From Lachnospiraceae bacterium UBA3802 (GTDB lineage Bacteria > Bacillota > Clostridia > Lachnospirales > Lachnospiraceae), in NCBI GenBank assembly GCA_002369155.1, contig DFEM01000074.1, positions 1-37,848 on the forward strand: a stretch of 37,848 bases of DNA, given 5' to 3'. Within the stretch, counting starts at the first letter, position 1; every line of letters starts with the position of its first letter. The position numbers were made by a program, and so were the translations under genes. Shown piece by piece: positions 7,526 to 15,840 of this stretch. A model generated the notes under the pieces. The model was not told the origin of the DNA. It made no database searches and worked only from the letters and a program-made list of their open reading frames with translations.

Positions 7526-9001
7526 ATGAAAAAATTTATGGCTTGTGCATTAAGTACTTGCATGGTTGCTGCAACACTCGTTGGTTGTACAGGCAACACA
7601 CCTGCTGTTGTTGAACCCGCTCAGGGCGGTGAAGAAGGCGGCGAAGAAGGCGGCGAAGTTGTTGAACCCGCTCAGGGCGGCAGCGAAGAAATCGCCGGCA
7701 CATATGGTGACTGGGCTATCACAGAGTCTCCTATCGGATTCTTCTGGGGTGGTACATGGGTAGTTTCCAGCCAGGCAGCTGTTGATGCTGGTAAGGCTGA
7801 CGGCGTTAAGGCTATCATGGAATACATCACACTTGATGATTCTGAGAATGGTCTTCAGTACGCTTGGGCTAACGGTACATTCAACGTATCTGATGATGTA
7901 GATCTTGAGAACATCAAACCCGCTAACGGCGGCGACAAGGGAACAATCGAATTGTGGTCATTCACAAACGAAATTCCCAAGATGGTATATCAGTACTGCC
8001 AGGATCACCCTGATTTCGGTTACAACGTACATGTAACAATCAAGGGTACAGGCGACGGATACCAGGATGCTCTTGACCAGGCTCTTATGAACGGCGAAGT
8101 TGATATCTACGGATGTGAAGCTGCTTTCGTTCTTAAGTATACACAGGGTGACATGGCTAAGTTTGCTGCACCTTATGAATCACTCGGCATTGATGCTGCT
8201 GCTGCAACAAAGGCTGCTGATATCGCAGGTTACACAATTGATATCGGAACAAGACCTTCTGATGGCAAGTTAGTTGGTTTAGGATATCAGGCTACAGGTG
8301 GTGTATTCATCTACAGACGTTCAATCGCTAAGGACGTTTGGGGTTCAGATGATCCCGCTACAGTTAAAGAGAAAATCGGTGGTGGTACAGGTTCATGGGA
8401 TACATACTGGAACGCAGCTGAAGAACTCAAGGCTAAGGGATACGGAATCTGCTCAGGTGATGGTGATATGTGGCACGCTATCGAGAACAGCTCTGACAAG
8501 GGTTGGATCGTAGATGACAAGCTTTACATCGATCCTAAGAGAGAAGAGTTCTTCGATATCTCTAAGAAACTTAAAGACAACGATTATCATAACGATACTC
8601 AGGACTGGCAGGATGCTTGGTTCGCAGATATGAAGGGACAGGGATCTAAGCAGGTACTTGGTTTCTTCGGACCTGCTTGGTTAATCAACTACACAATCCT
8701 TCCTAACTGTGGTAACGCTCCTGAAGGCGTAACAGCTGCTGGTGACTCTGTTGCTTCCGGTACAGTTATGGCTAAGTCTTCTTGCTCACCTGACATCTTA
8801 GGTGGCCAGAACATGTTTGATGTATTCGTACCTGCAAACCAGTTTGCAAATGGTAAGAACCTTACACAGTACGATGAGAAGATCAACAATATCTTCAGAG
8901 ATAAGGTTCGTGAATACACAGCAGGCAATATGTCTAAGGAAGAAGCTATCGAATCCTTCAAGACTGATGTTAACGAGCAGTTAGGTATTGCTATTGACTA
9001 A
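7526..9001 (+). CDS. Carbohydrate ABC transporter substrate-binding lipoprotein with rearranged segment order
   Basis: The 491-residue protein has a lipoprotein signal (lipobox LVGC, Cys21), a Gly/Glu-rich repeated linker (about 25-55), and a family-1 sugar-binding domain starting at about GTIELWSFTNEIPKM. Later motifs are LGYQATGGVFIYRRSIAKDVWG, DGDMWHAIENSSDKGWIVDDKLYIDPKREEFF, FFGPAWLINY and LGGQNMFDVFVPANQFANGKN. Strangely, the segment GTYGDWAITESPIGFFWGGT...GLQYAWANGTF sits at residues 58-119. In relatives I remember it follows FFGPAWLINY near the C-terminus, and here that place is a short loop (about 400-412). The ribosome site is AAGGAGG. A terminator after the gene suggests higher expression than the permeases. 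The transport role is clear; the substrate is unknown. Confidence 0.9.
   Translation: MKKFMACALSTCMVAATLVGCTGNTPAVVEPAQGGEEGGEEGGEVVEPAQGGSEEIAGTYGDWAITESPIGFFWGGTWVVSSQAAVDAGKADGVKAIMEYITLDDSENGLQYAWANGTFNVSDDVDLENIKPANGGDKGTIELWSFTNEIPKMVYQYCQDHPDFGYNVHVTIKGTGDGYQDALDQALMNGEVDIYGCEAAFVLKYTQGDMAKFAAPYESLGIDAAAATKAADIAGYTIDIGTRPSDGKLVGLGYQATGGVFIYRRSIAKDVWGSDDPATVKEKIGGGTGSWDTYWNAAEELKAKGYGICSGDGDMWHAIENSSDKGWIVDDKLYIDPKREEFFDISKKLKDNDYHNDTQDWQDAWFADMKGQGSKQVLGFFGPAWLINYTILPNCGNAPEGVTAAGDSVASGTVMAKSSCSPDILGGQNMFDVFVPANQFANGKNLTQYDEKINNIFRDKVREYTAGNMSKEEAIESFKTDVNEQLGIAID
7607..7680 (+). repeat. Direct and tandem repeats in the lipoprotein linker
   Basis: A 23-bp sequence is present identically at 7607-7629 and 7658-7680 (coding VVEPAQGG twice). 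Between them, GAAGAAGGCGGC occurs twice in tandem (7631-7642, 7643-7654). The in-frame repeats encode a flexible acidic tether after the lipobox and look prone to slippage in length. Confidence 0.9.
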
Positions 9002-9041
9002 TTAGTCATTGAGAATAGCTCAGATTATTTAATCTAGAAAT

Positions 9042-9078
9042 AAGAGCAGGGCGGACTTTCGTCCGACCTGCTCTTTTC
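9042..9078 (+). terminator. Intrinsic terminator after the binding-protein gene
   Basis: A GC-rich stem AGAGCAGGGCGGAC / GTCCGACCTGCTCT with a TTTC loop and one mismatch, followed by a T-run. It lies between the binding protein and its permeases, a common arrangement that keeps binding-protein mRNA in excess. Confidence 0.85.
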
Positions 9079-9101
9079 AAGACTTTTATGTTAGACCACA
9101 C

Positions 9102-9131
9102 TTGATTAGATCCGGCATTACGAGGTATATT
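9102..9131 (+). promoter_or_regulatory. Possible internal promoter for the permease genes
   Basis: TTGATT (9102-9107) and TATATT (9126-9131) with an 18-bp spacer lie after the terminator and about 45 bp before the first permease start. It would give the permeases their own transcript. Confidence 0.4.
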
Positions 9132-9176
9132 ACGGGTGTGTAGCACATTTTATTAAATCGAGGAGGTTTTGGGCGT

Positions 9177-10160
9177 ATGAAAAAGAAAAAAGCTTATGAT
9201 TATGCAAGGTTTGGCTACATATTCAGTCTTCCTTTCGTACTGGCCTGGTTAATTTTTCAGTTATACCCTATTTTATATACTTTAATTTTAGGTTTTACAG
9301 ACCTTAGAGGCGCTGGTAACTCGGATTGGGCTAGCGTTATTCTTTGGAAAGAACCTTTAAAGAACTTTATTACGGTTCTTGGAAACAAATCTTTCAAACA
9401 AGCGTTTATTAATACATTGATTATTTGGGGATGCAACTTTGTTCCTCAGATTTTACTTGCTTTGTTGATTACTGCTTGGTTTACAAACAGAAGATCTACA
9501 ATCAAAGCACAGGGCTTCTACAAAGTTATGTTCTATCTTCCCAATATTATTACACAGGCAACCGTAGCTATGTTGTTTGCTCAGTTGTTTATGTATCCTA
9601 AGGGAGTTATCAACGATTTACTTATTCAGTTGGGTATTTTTGCAAAACCTGTCGAAATGATGCGTAATGCAAATACAACACGAGGAGTCGTTATCTTTAT
9701 TCAGACTTGGATGTGGTATGGATATACAGCTATCGTACTTATATCCGGCGTTTTGGGTATTTCACCCGAGTTGTTCGAAGCAGCTGAAGTTGACGGTGCC
9801 AACCAGTGGCAGACATTCTTCAGAGTTACGCTTCCCAGTATCAAGACAATCTTACTGTTCACCTTGGTTACATCACTTATCGGTGGTTTGAATATGTTCG
9901 ATATTCCCAAACTTTTCCAGAACGGTGGACCTAACAACGCTACACTTACCACTTCATTATATATTTACAACAAGGCCTTCCAGGGTGGTTACCTCTACGG
10001 TGAAGCCTCTGCGGCCAGTATGATAATGTTTGCGATTATCGTTCTCTTGTCCAGCTTGGTATTCTATCTCCTTCGTGACAAAGATGAAGTTGAATTAAGA
10101 AAGCTTATCAAGCAGCAGGAAAAAGAGTACAAACGTAAAATGAAAATGGGAAAGATTTAA
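9177..10160 (+). CDS. Carbohydrate ABC transporter permease, MalF/UgpA type
   Basis: This 327-residue integral membrane protein has about six spans, beginning FGYIFSLPFVLAWLIFQLYPILYTLILGF. The ATPase-docking EAA loop is EAAEVDGANQWQTFFRVTLP (about 200-219), as in MalF-type permeases. GAGGAGG lies about 10 bases before the ATG. It is followed after 18 bp by the second permease. No ATPase is encoded with them, so a shared MsmX/UgpC-type ATPase from elsewhere is expected, as is usual for such systems in Firmicutes. The sugar is not identifiable from sequence; neighbouring GH3, GH43, GH5 and GH16 genes suggest plant or fungal glycan oligosaccharides. Confidence 0.93.
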   Translation: MKKKKAYDYARFGYIFSLPFVLAWLIFQLYPILYTLILGFTDLRGAGNSDWASVILWKEPLKNFITVLGNKSFKQAFINTLIIWGCNFVPQILLALLITAWFTNRRSTIKAQGFYKVMFYLPNIITQATVAMLFAQLFMYPKGVINDLLIQLGIFAKPVEMMRNANTTRGVVIFIQTWMWYGYTAIVLISGVLGISPELFEAAEVDGANQWQTFFRVTLPSIKTILLFTLVTSLIGGLNMFDIPKLFQNGGPNNATLTTSLYIYNKAFQGGYLYGEASAASMIMFAIIVLLSSLVFYLLRDKDEVELRKLIKQQEKEYKRKMKMGKI

Positions 10161-10178
10161 GGAAAGGAGGAGAAGATA

Positions 10179-11063
10179 ATGTCTAATAATTCTAATTTAC
10201 AATTAACTGTAGAAGGAAGAGAAAAGGGCAAAGGCGGAGTAGTACAGAAAGTTATTATTTATATTTTATGTACATTCCTTTCAATATTAAGTATTCTTCC
10301 CTTCTGGATGATGTTTGTTAATGCTACGAGATCAACTCCTCAGATTCAGCAGAGTGCGGTTTCGTTCATTCCTTCAACACACATGTTTGACAACATTAAG
10401 ATTCTTTCGTCAAAGAACATGTTTAAACCTATGGTCGGCTTCTTCAACTCATTTATAGTAGCTGCCGGCGCAACTTGTCTTGCTGTATATTTCTCATCAT
10501 TAACCGCTTACGCTCAGGTAGTTTATGAATGGAAACTACGAAATGCGTTCTTCAGTTTTATTATGGCGATTATGATGCTGCCCGGACAGCTGACATTGAT
10601 CGGTTTCCTTCAGATGTGCTACAAGTTCCATCTGACAAATAACTTGATAATGCTCATCTTGCCGTCCATAGCAGCACCTTCAATGGTATTCTTTATGAGA
10701 CAGTACTTGCAGCCCGCTCTTCCGGTTGAAATCGTTCATTCGGCTCGTATCGACGGCGCAAGAGAATTCTACATCTTTAACAAGATTGTACTTCCCATCA
10801 TGAAGCCTGCTATTGCTACACAGGCAATCTTCAGTTTCGTAGGAAGCTGGAACAACCTCTTCACTCCTATGGTACTTATTTCAAGTACCAAGAAGTACAC
10901 AATGCCCATGATGGTAAGTTTGCTTAGAGCTGATATCTACAAGACAGAGTACGGCTCAATTTATGCAGGACTTACACTTACAATCCTTCCTCTGATTGTT
11001 GTTTACCTCTTATTGTCAAAGTACATCGTAGCCGGTGTTGCTCTTGGTTCAGTAAAAGGTTAA
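10179..11063 (+). CDS. Carbohydrate ABC transporter permease, MalG type
   Basis: The 294-residue membrane protein has about six spans. Its EAA-type loop is HSARIDGAREFYIFNKIVLPIMKPA (about 186-210), the coupling helix of MalG-family permeases, and the C-terminus ends in SKYIVAGVALGSVKG, also typical. A strong AAGGAGGAG ribosome site precedes the ATG. It pairs with the upstream permease to form the channel of the importer. A terminator follows directly, closing the operon. Confidence 0.93.
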   Translation: MSNNSNLQLTVEGREKGKGGVVQKVIIYILCTFLSILSILPFWMMFVNATRSTPQIQQSAVSFIPSTHMFDNIKILSSKNMFKPMVGFFNSFIVAAGATCLAVYFSSLTAYAQVVYEWKLRNAFFSFIMAIMMLPGQLTLIGFLQMCYKFHLTNNLIMLILPSIAAPSMVFFMRQYLQPALPVEIVHSARIDGAREFYIFNKIVLPIMKPAIATQAIFSFVGSWNNLFTPMVLISSTKKYTMPMMVSLLRADIYKTEYGSIYAGLTLTILPLIVVYLLLSKYIVAGVALGSVKG

Positions 11064-11085
11064 TATTACAAAGTATAATCATAAC

Positions 11086-11117
11086 AAAAACCACATACGA
11101 AAGTATGTGGTTTTTTT
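11086..11117. terminator. Intrinsic terminator between convergent importer and MATE genes
   Basis: Perfect stem AAAAACCACATAC / GTATGTGGTTTTT with a GAAA loop and a T-run. The A-run on the other side lets it serve the MATE gene on the minus strand too. Confidence 0.92.
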
Positions 11118-11127
11118 ATTTCTAAAT

Positions 11128-12489
11128 TTATGCCATTTTGAACTGTCTGTCGTACTTACGCTTAACGATGACATAGCAGATGACATGTACTGAGAATGTA
11201 AGGATCCATGAGATGGGGTATGAATAGTATATTGTTTGAATGGTGTGCCACTGGCTGAATTGAAAGACTGTGGCAAGCCATATAAGCCTGAATACGCATG
11301 CACCCATCAAAGATACTATGGCGGGCATTGTGGAGTAACCAAGCCCCCTTAGAGAGCCTACCATGACATCCATGATTCCGCAGAGGAAATAGATTGTGCA
11401 AATAATGTTGACTCTTATATATCCGGCTTCGATAACGGCGGGATTTCTGCTGTAGATTGAAAGCAGCTCACGCCCGAAATAATTGACGAGCGTGCCCATC
11501 AAAAGGCCGGTAGAACTTACCAGGAGCAATGCGATGACAGTGATTTTGTTGATACGCTCTTTTTTGCCCGCGCCGACATTTTGGCTGACAAATGAGATTG
11601 CAGCCTGATGGAATGCATTCATGGCGACATATACGAATCCTTCGATGTTAATGGCTGATGAATTACCCATTATTGCGATATCTCCGAATGAGTTGACACT
11701 TGATTGAATAAACACATTCGAAAAAGAAAAAAGCGTACCCTGGAATCCTGCGGGAAGCCCGATTTGAAGGATCTTAAGCAGGATATTCTTGTTGATGTAA
11801 ATATGATGTATATCAAAATGAATGATATTGTCTTCGATAATAAGGCAGATGGTAACAAGCACTGCTGATATTGCTTCAGAAATGACTGTTGCGATGGCAA
11901 CGCCGGCTACATTCATCTGAAATTTGATGACAAAGAGGAGATTCAATCCTATGTTTACGACACCGGATATTATCATGAAAATGAGCGGTCTTCTCGTATC
12001 GCCTATGGCACGAAGTATCGCGCTGCCGAAGTTATAAAGCATTACGGCAGGCATTCCGAGGAAATATATTCTTAAGTATATGGAAGCAAGACGAAGAATC
12101 TCTCCTTCAAGCTTCATCCATTCAAGAAAGATAGGAGCGAATATAAAACCAATGATTGCAACCACAATTCCGAGAATTACGCTGAGCGTCACAGCGGTCT
12201 GTACCGTATCGTGAAGATTGTCTTTTTGCCCTGACCCGTAGTATCTTGCTACGAGGACATTTACACCGACGGAGAGACCGATAAAAAGATTGGTTAAAAG
12301 ATTAACCAGCGAACCCGTCGAACCTACCGCTCCGAGTGAATTGTCACCGGCAAAATTACCTACAACTACGATATCGGCCGCATTAAAAAGAAGCTGAAGC
12401 ATACTTGAGAGCATCAGCGGTATTGTAAATATGAGCATTTTACCAAAAATGGACCCGGAACACATATCCATTTCATTTTTGCTCTTCAT
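11128..12489 (-). CDS. MATE family efflux transporter
   Basis: The 453-residue membrane protein starts GKMLIFTIPLMLSSMLQLLFNAADIVVVGNFAGDNSLGAVGSTG. That is the MATE signature, with the P-x-x-x-x-x-x-x-L-x-x-x-A-D pattern of helix 1, followed by VGVNVLVARYYGSGQ. It has about twelve spans in two similar halves (second half from about 240, GLPAGFQGTLFSFSNVFIQSSVNSFG). It would export cationic compounds or metabolites against Na+ or H+. GAAAGG precedes the ATG. It is 32 bp downstream of the zinc-ribbon gene on the same strand and is probably cotranscribed. The substrate is unknown. Confidence 0.92.
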   Translation of the reverse strand: MKSKNEMDMCSGSIFGKMLIFTIPLMLSSMLQLLFNAADIVVVGNFAGDNSLGAVGSTGSLVNLLTNLFIGLSVGVNVLVARYYGSGQKDNLHDTVQTAVTLSVILGIVVAIIGFIFAPIFLEWMKLEGEILRLASIYLRIYFLGMPAVMLYNFGSAILRAIGDTRRPLIFMIISGVVNIGLNLLFVIKFQMNVAGVAIATVISEAISAVLVTICLIIEDNIIHFDIHHIYINKNILLKILQIGLPAGFQGTLFSFSNVFIQSSVNSFGDIAIMGNSSAINIEGFVYVAMNAFHQAAISFVSQNVGAGKKERINKITVIALLLVSSTGLLMGTLVNYFGRELLSIYSRNPAVIEAGYIRVNIICTIYFLCGIMDVMVGSLRGLGYSTMPAIVSLMGACVFRLIWLATVFQFSQWHTIQTIYYSYPISWILTFSVHVICYVIVKRKYDRQFKMA

Positions 12490-12521
12490 GGTATTTGCCT
12501 TTCTTTGGATACGAAAAGATG

Positions 12522-13766
12522 CTATTCTTTAAAATAAGCGCCATATAATGCTTTTTTTTGAGCCAGCGCGATTGCTTCTTCCGAGGCTTTGATTTCTTCG
12601 GGTGTTTCGAAAGCGGCAGGGTTGCCGGAAACATGGTTTAATACACCTTTCATGGCTGATTTGCCTTCGTCAAACTCGGATCTGGCTTTGGAAAAGCCGC
12701 TGGTTAATGCTTCCTTATAGTCATCTAACGCCTTTTCTCTGGCATGTATTTCTTTTGAGATAGGTCTGTATATGAGCCATATAATGAATGCACCTATTAA
12801 GAAAAGTACTCCGATTCCTGCTGCTATGGTCAGGATTCCCAGTCCGCCGAGTACAAGCATTGATATGAAAAGTATTTTTGTTTTCTTTGCATCTTCTATT
12901 TCGGATAATTCTTTTTTCTTTTGCTCAAGATTGGATTCATTGCCGGGATCGGTCGGGTACTCATCGTATGAGTAATATTCACCGTTGTTTGATATGTAGA
13001 TTGAATATTCTTTTCCCTTGTAATCAAAGAATACTTCGTATAAGGCTACCGATACTTTTTTCACTTCTCCTTTTTGGATGGTGACACCTTCTATATCTTT
13101 ATAATATTGCTTTTTCTTACTGTCTAATGATTCTTTGCCTTTTTCTTCAATTGCTTTTTTTGCAAGTTCCATTAAATTATCGGCGTAAGCATTTCCTTCG
13201 GTAATATCGCATTTTATTTCGTTGCAATCGTCCGGGAATCTTAAATCTTCGGGTTTTAAGATATTAATCTTTCTGGCCCCGCTGAATAATTTATTGATTA
13301 TATCTTTATATTCTGCACTTCCTGATAAAAGATAATCTCTCGTGTCACTGAAAGCCTTGCTCATGGGATGATATTCAGTCTTGATTTCATCGTGGAAGCC
13401 TTCATCTTCCGAGTATTTTGTGACTGTTTTTTCTATTCCCTCCGTGTAAATCAAAGTTCCTATGGAGTTACAGTTCTCATACCAGTATGCGGGAACTACG
13501 TTTTTATTAATTTTTTTGATATTTATTTCTTTATAGATATCGTGAGGCGGATAAGAGCCGGTAGCGATGATTCCGATTATGCACTTGTGAAGTGCTGCAT
13601 CATCCAAGTCAAAATTCATGCCGCCGCAGGAGATATCTTCGTTAATGACAAAATTTTCTACTCCGCAAAAAGGGCATTTGATTCTGTTTTTGATTAATGT
13701 TCCTTCGGGTAAGTCAAGCGGTGCGCCGCAGGAGCTGCATTTTAAATGTTCTGTCTTTATTCCCAT
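12522..13766 (-). CDS. Zinc-ribbon membrane protein of unknown function
   Basis: The 414-residue protein opens with a zinc ribbon: Cys10 and Cys13 (CSSCGAPLDLP), then Cys31 and Cys34 (CPFCGVENF). A soluble middle region (about 45-280) has no domain I recognise. Two adjacent hydrophobic stretches (about 292-335, ILFISMLVLGGLGILTIAAG then IGVLFLIGAFIIWLIYR) form a membrane hairpin, followed by a charged helical tail. A good AAAGGA site lies 10-11 bases before the ATG. It precedes the MATE gene in the same transcript. The ribbon suggests assembly, redox or metal-dependent interaction at the membrane surface, but no function is supported. Confidence 0.75.
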   Translation of the reverse strand: MGIKTEHLKCSSCGAPLDLPEGTLIKNRIKCPFCGVENFVINEDISCGGMNFDLDDAALHKCIIGIIATGSYPPHDIYKEINIKKINKNVVPAYWYENCNSIGTLIYTEGIEKTVTKYSEDEGFHDEIKTEYHPMSKAFSDTRDYLLSGSAEYKDIINKLFSGARKINILKPEDLRFPDDCNEIKCDITEGNAYADNLMELAKKAIEEKGKESLDSKKKQYYKDIEGVTIQKGEVKKVSVALYEVFFDYKGKEYSIYISNNGEYYSYDEYPTDPGNESNLEQKKKELSEIEDAKKTKILFISMLVLGGLGILTIAAGIGVLFLIGAFIIWLIYRPISKEIHAREKALDDYKEALTSGFSKARSEFDEGKSAMKGVLNHVSGNPAAFETPEEIKASEEAIALAQKKALYGAYFKE

Positions 13767-13802
13767 AATAGTTTTTTCCTTTTCTCTTTTTGATTTTCAA
13801 CA

Positions 13803-13831
13803 ATCATAATTTTAAATGAAAACAGGGTAAA
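13803..13831 (-). promoter_or_regulatory. Promoter for the zinc-ribbon/MATE operon
   Basis: On the minus strand TTTACC (13826-13831) and TATGAT (13803-13808) are separated by exactly 17 bp, about 40 bp upstream of the start codon. Confidence 0.45.
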
Positions 13832-13885
13832 AGAAAAGATTTTGCCCAAAAAATATACGAATAAAACGAGAGGAAAGAGGCAATT

Positions 13886-13932
13886 CTTAAAGAGATCCGA
13901 TATAAGAAAATATATCGAACGGATCCCTTAAG
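13886..13932. promoter_or_regulatory. Imperfect dyad between divergent genes
   Basis: Paired blocks CTTAA, GATCC and GATATA (13886-13904) face TATATC, GGATC and TTAAG (13911-13932), interrupted by a small bulge. It could be an operator shared by the divergent genes or a hairpin in the leader of the NlpC/P60 gene. There is no T-run, so a terminator is unlikely. Confidence 0.4.
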
Positions 13933-13948
13933 GTCAAAACTGGAAAAA

Positions 13949-13965
13949 TACTCTGAAATAGAGTA
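13949..13965. repeat. Short inverted repeat before the NlpC/P60 start
   Basis: TACTCT and AGAGTA flank GAAAT, ending 10 bases before the ATG where a ribosome site is expected but not evident. It might influence initiation; it is too short for more. Confidence 0.3.
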
Positions 13966-13975
13966 AAATAACAAT

Positions 13976-14686
13976 ATGGGTGCAAATAAAAGGGCAACGA
14001 TATCGGTTATTGTCTTTGCTTTGGTTTCTTTTATATTTATTGTTTCGTCCATGGGGATGAAAAGCAAGGGATCAGAAGAACAGACAACGAATATTGTTAT
14101 AGTCACCGATACGGTTGCTGATTCAAATGAAGAAATTTTGAAACAGGCTGAAGAAGAGCCCGTAGTTGTTGTGCGGTCTTCTACCAAGCCTAAAACCGTT
14201 ACAGCGGAAGAATCCGATCCGGATATGATTAAGATAGTCGTAAATGGGGAAGAAGTGTATGTCAATCCTGATGAGAATGTTGAATTCGAAGAGGAAATAT
14301 TAACCGTAACATCCGATGAACTTGTAAAATGGGCTTTCACGGCATATTACGAGGGCTGGCAATATGTTTATGCAGGATGTGAAGAAGGATATGTGGATTG
14401 CTCGGGATTGATTAAATCCAAAGTGGAGGTTTGTGCGAGAGGCACTGAAGAACTCCTAGCCGAATCGGCCCTCAGCGGACCGATTGAGACAATTCCCGAT
14501 ATTCCGGGACTCGGAGTGTATTATCCCGGACATGTTGGAATTTATGTCGGGGACGGAAAGGTCATAGATGCCAGAACGGAAGCTTCCGGCATCGGATATG
14601 ACGATATTGAGTACGAACACTGGACCAATTGGTTTGAAATAAAAGGAGTGGATTATTCGCGATATACCAATGACGGTAACGAATAA
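13976..14686 (+). CDS. NlpC/P60-type cysteine peptidase, membrane-anchored
   Basis: The 236-residue protein has an N-terminal hydrophobic segment (about 8-26, signal or anchor), a Thr/Glu-rich linker and a C-terminal NlpC/P60 fold. The probable catalytic Cys142 is in YVDCSGL and the His186 in PGHVGIYVGDGKVIDAR. Such enzymes cleave gamma-D-glutamyl-diaminopimelate or related peptidoglycan peptide bonds outside the cell. The spacing between Cys and His (44 residues) is short but within the family's compact members. The start ATG has no clear Shine-Dalgarno sequence. It meets the GH5 gene tail-to-tail with no spacer. The family call is good; the exact bond is unknown. Confidence 0.82.
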   Translation: MGANKRATISVIVFALVSFIFIVSSMGMKSKGSEEQTTNIVIVTDTVADSNEEILKQAEEEPVVVVRSSTKPKTVTAEESDPDMIKIVVNGEEVYVNPDENVEFEEEILTVTSDELVKWAFTAYYEGWQYVYAGCEEGYVDCSGLIKSKVEVCARGTEELLAESALSGPIETIPDIPGLGVYYPGHVGIYVGDGKVIDARTEASGIGYDDIEYEHWTNWFEIKGVDYSRYTNDGNE

Positions 14687-15745
14687 TTATCTGAAATCGG
14701 GACTGATTTCAAAATCCATCTCTTTGTAATTCCATACGCAGCGTCCTATATTATATTTATCCATTACAGCATGGAAGTCGTGAAACCATTTTGCGGCTTC
14801 TTTTTTGTCTGCTCTGTCAATGACACCGTACTCTCCGCAATAGAGAGCGACGTTTCTATCCTTGGCAACATTGATTGCTTCTGCAAGAAGGGCTTCGAAA
14901 TAATTCTCATCGGGACAGGCATTCTGATCGAATTTCTTAAAAGAAGCATAAGCCTGGCAAAGATATTTTTCGCTTAATTCCTCATATTTGGAATAGGGCA
15001 TTGAATAATCGCATCTGAATTCGGTATCCATTGTCTCAATCCAATATGCACCCTGATGCGTAAACAAAAGAGGTTCGTAAGCGTGGAATGTATATATGAT
15101 TTTGTCATCGTAAGGCAAGCTTAAATCCTTGATGGCTTCGAGACTGTTGTTATAATAACCGCCGACGATAATACGGATGTCGGGAGCAATTTCTCTGATA
15201 TTTTTAATGCAGTTTAAAGATATTTCATTCCATTTATCGGAGTATTCCTTCTTTGTAACTTCGTTTAAAAGTTCAAAGGTTAGAATATCCGTGAAACCGC
15301 CGAATCTCTTGGCAAATTCAATCCATATTTCGTAAAAAATGTTTTGATATTCGTCGCTTTCGAAAAATCCTTTTTCTCCATGGAAAGGATCGAAGGAATA
15401 GCCGGGTGTGCGGTGAAGATCGAGAATCATGTGAAGATTGTATTTTTTGCACATTTCAATCGCAAAATCAATGTACTTAAAACCTTCTTCATTGAAATAA
15501 TATTCGTGGCCGAGCACAAGATTATGACCGTATCCGATAACGGGAGCAACATCCTTAAATTCGGTACTGTCGGATAAAATAAGTTCATAATCGACAGGTA
15601 TTCTTACATGATCGAATCCTCTCTCGGAAACTGTTTTGAAATCATCTTCGGTTATAAAAGAATCATAACGTTCTTTAGTGTGGTCGCACTGTGAAAGCCA
15701 TCCGCCGAAGTTAACACCGTGTGTATATCCATTAAATATCTTCAT
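14687..15745 (-). CDS. Glycoside hydrolase family 5 endo-beta-glucanase-like enzyme, cytoplasmic
   Basis: The 352-residue protein is a complete GH5 barrel. It begins GVNFGGWLSQCD and has HVRIPVDYE, LDLHRTPG (109-115), the acid/base Glu162 in FELLNEV, HAYEP (221-225) and the nucleophile Glu305 in YCGEYGV, with Trp338 near the end. It has no signal peptide, so it acts on imported oligosaccharides, for example exo-acting beta-glucosidase or glucanase work. A strong GGGGAGG site precedes the ATG. It is 95 bp downstream of the secreted GH16 gene on the same strand and is likely cotranscribed. GH16 outside plus GH5 inside fits beta-1,3/1,4- or beta-1,3-glucan use. Confidence 0.92.
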   Translation of the reverse strand: MKIFNGYTHGVNFGGWLSQCDHTKERYDSFITEDDFKTVSERGFDHVRIPVDYELILSDSTEFKDVAPVIGYGHNLVLGHEYYFNEEGFKYIDFAIEMCKKYNLHMILDLHRTPGYSFDPFHGEKGFFESDEYQNIFYEIWIEFAKRFGGFTDILTFELLNEVTKKEYSDKWNEISLNCIKNIREIAPDIRIIVGGYYNNSLEAIKDLSLPYDDKIIYTFHAYEPLLFTHQGAYWIETMDTEFRCDYSMPYSKYEELSEKYLCQAYASFKKFDQNACPDENYFEALLAEAINVAKDRNVALYCGEYGVIDRADKKEAAKWFHDFHAVMDKYNIGRCVWNYKEMDFEISPDFR

Positions 15746-15840
15746 ATATCCTCCCCAAAAAGAAAAATAAGTTGATGTCGGTAGTATTTCTTAATAATAG
15801 TACCAAAATATACGATAAAATTAAAGTTGTGATAAAGGAT

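Noticed and set aside
13886..13932. Intrinsic terminator between the divergent zinc-ribbon and NlpC/P60 genes
   Set aside because: The hairpin has bulges, no T-run follows on either strand, and the genes are divergent, so termination is not expected there.
13804..14340. 178-residue minus-strand frame over the NlpC/P60 gene
   Set aside because: It is low-complexity Ser/Thr and lies antisense to a gene with clear catalytic motifs; it has no ribosome site.
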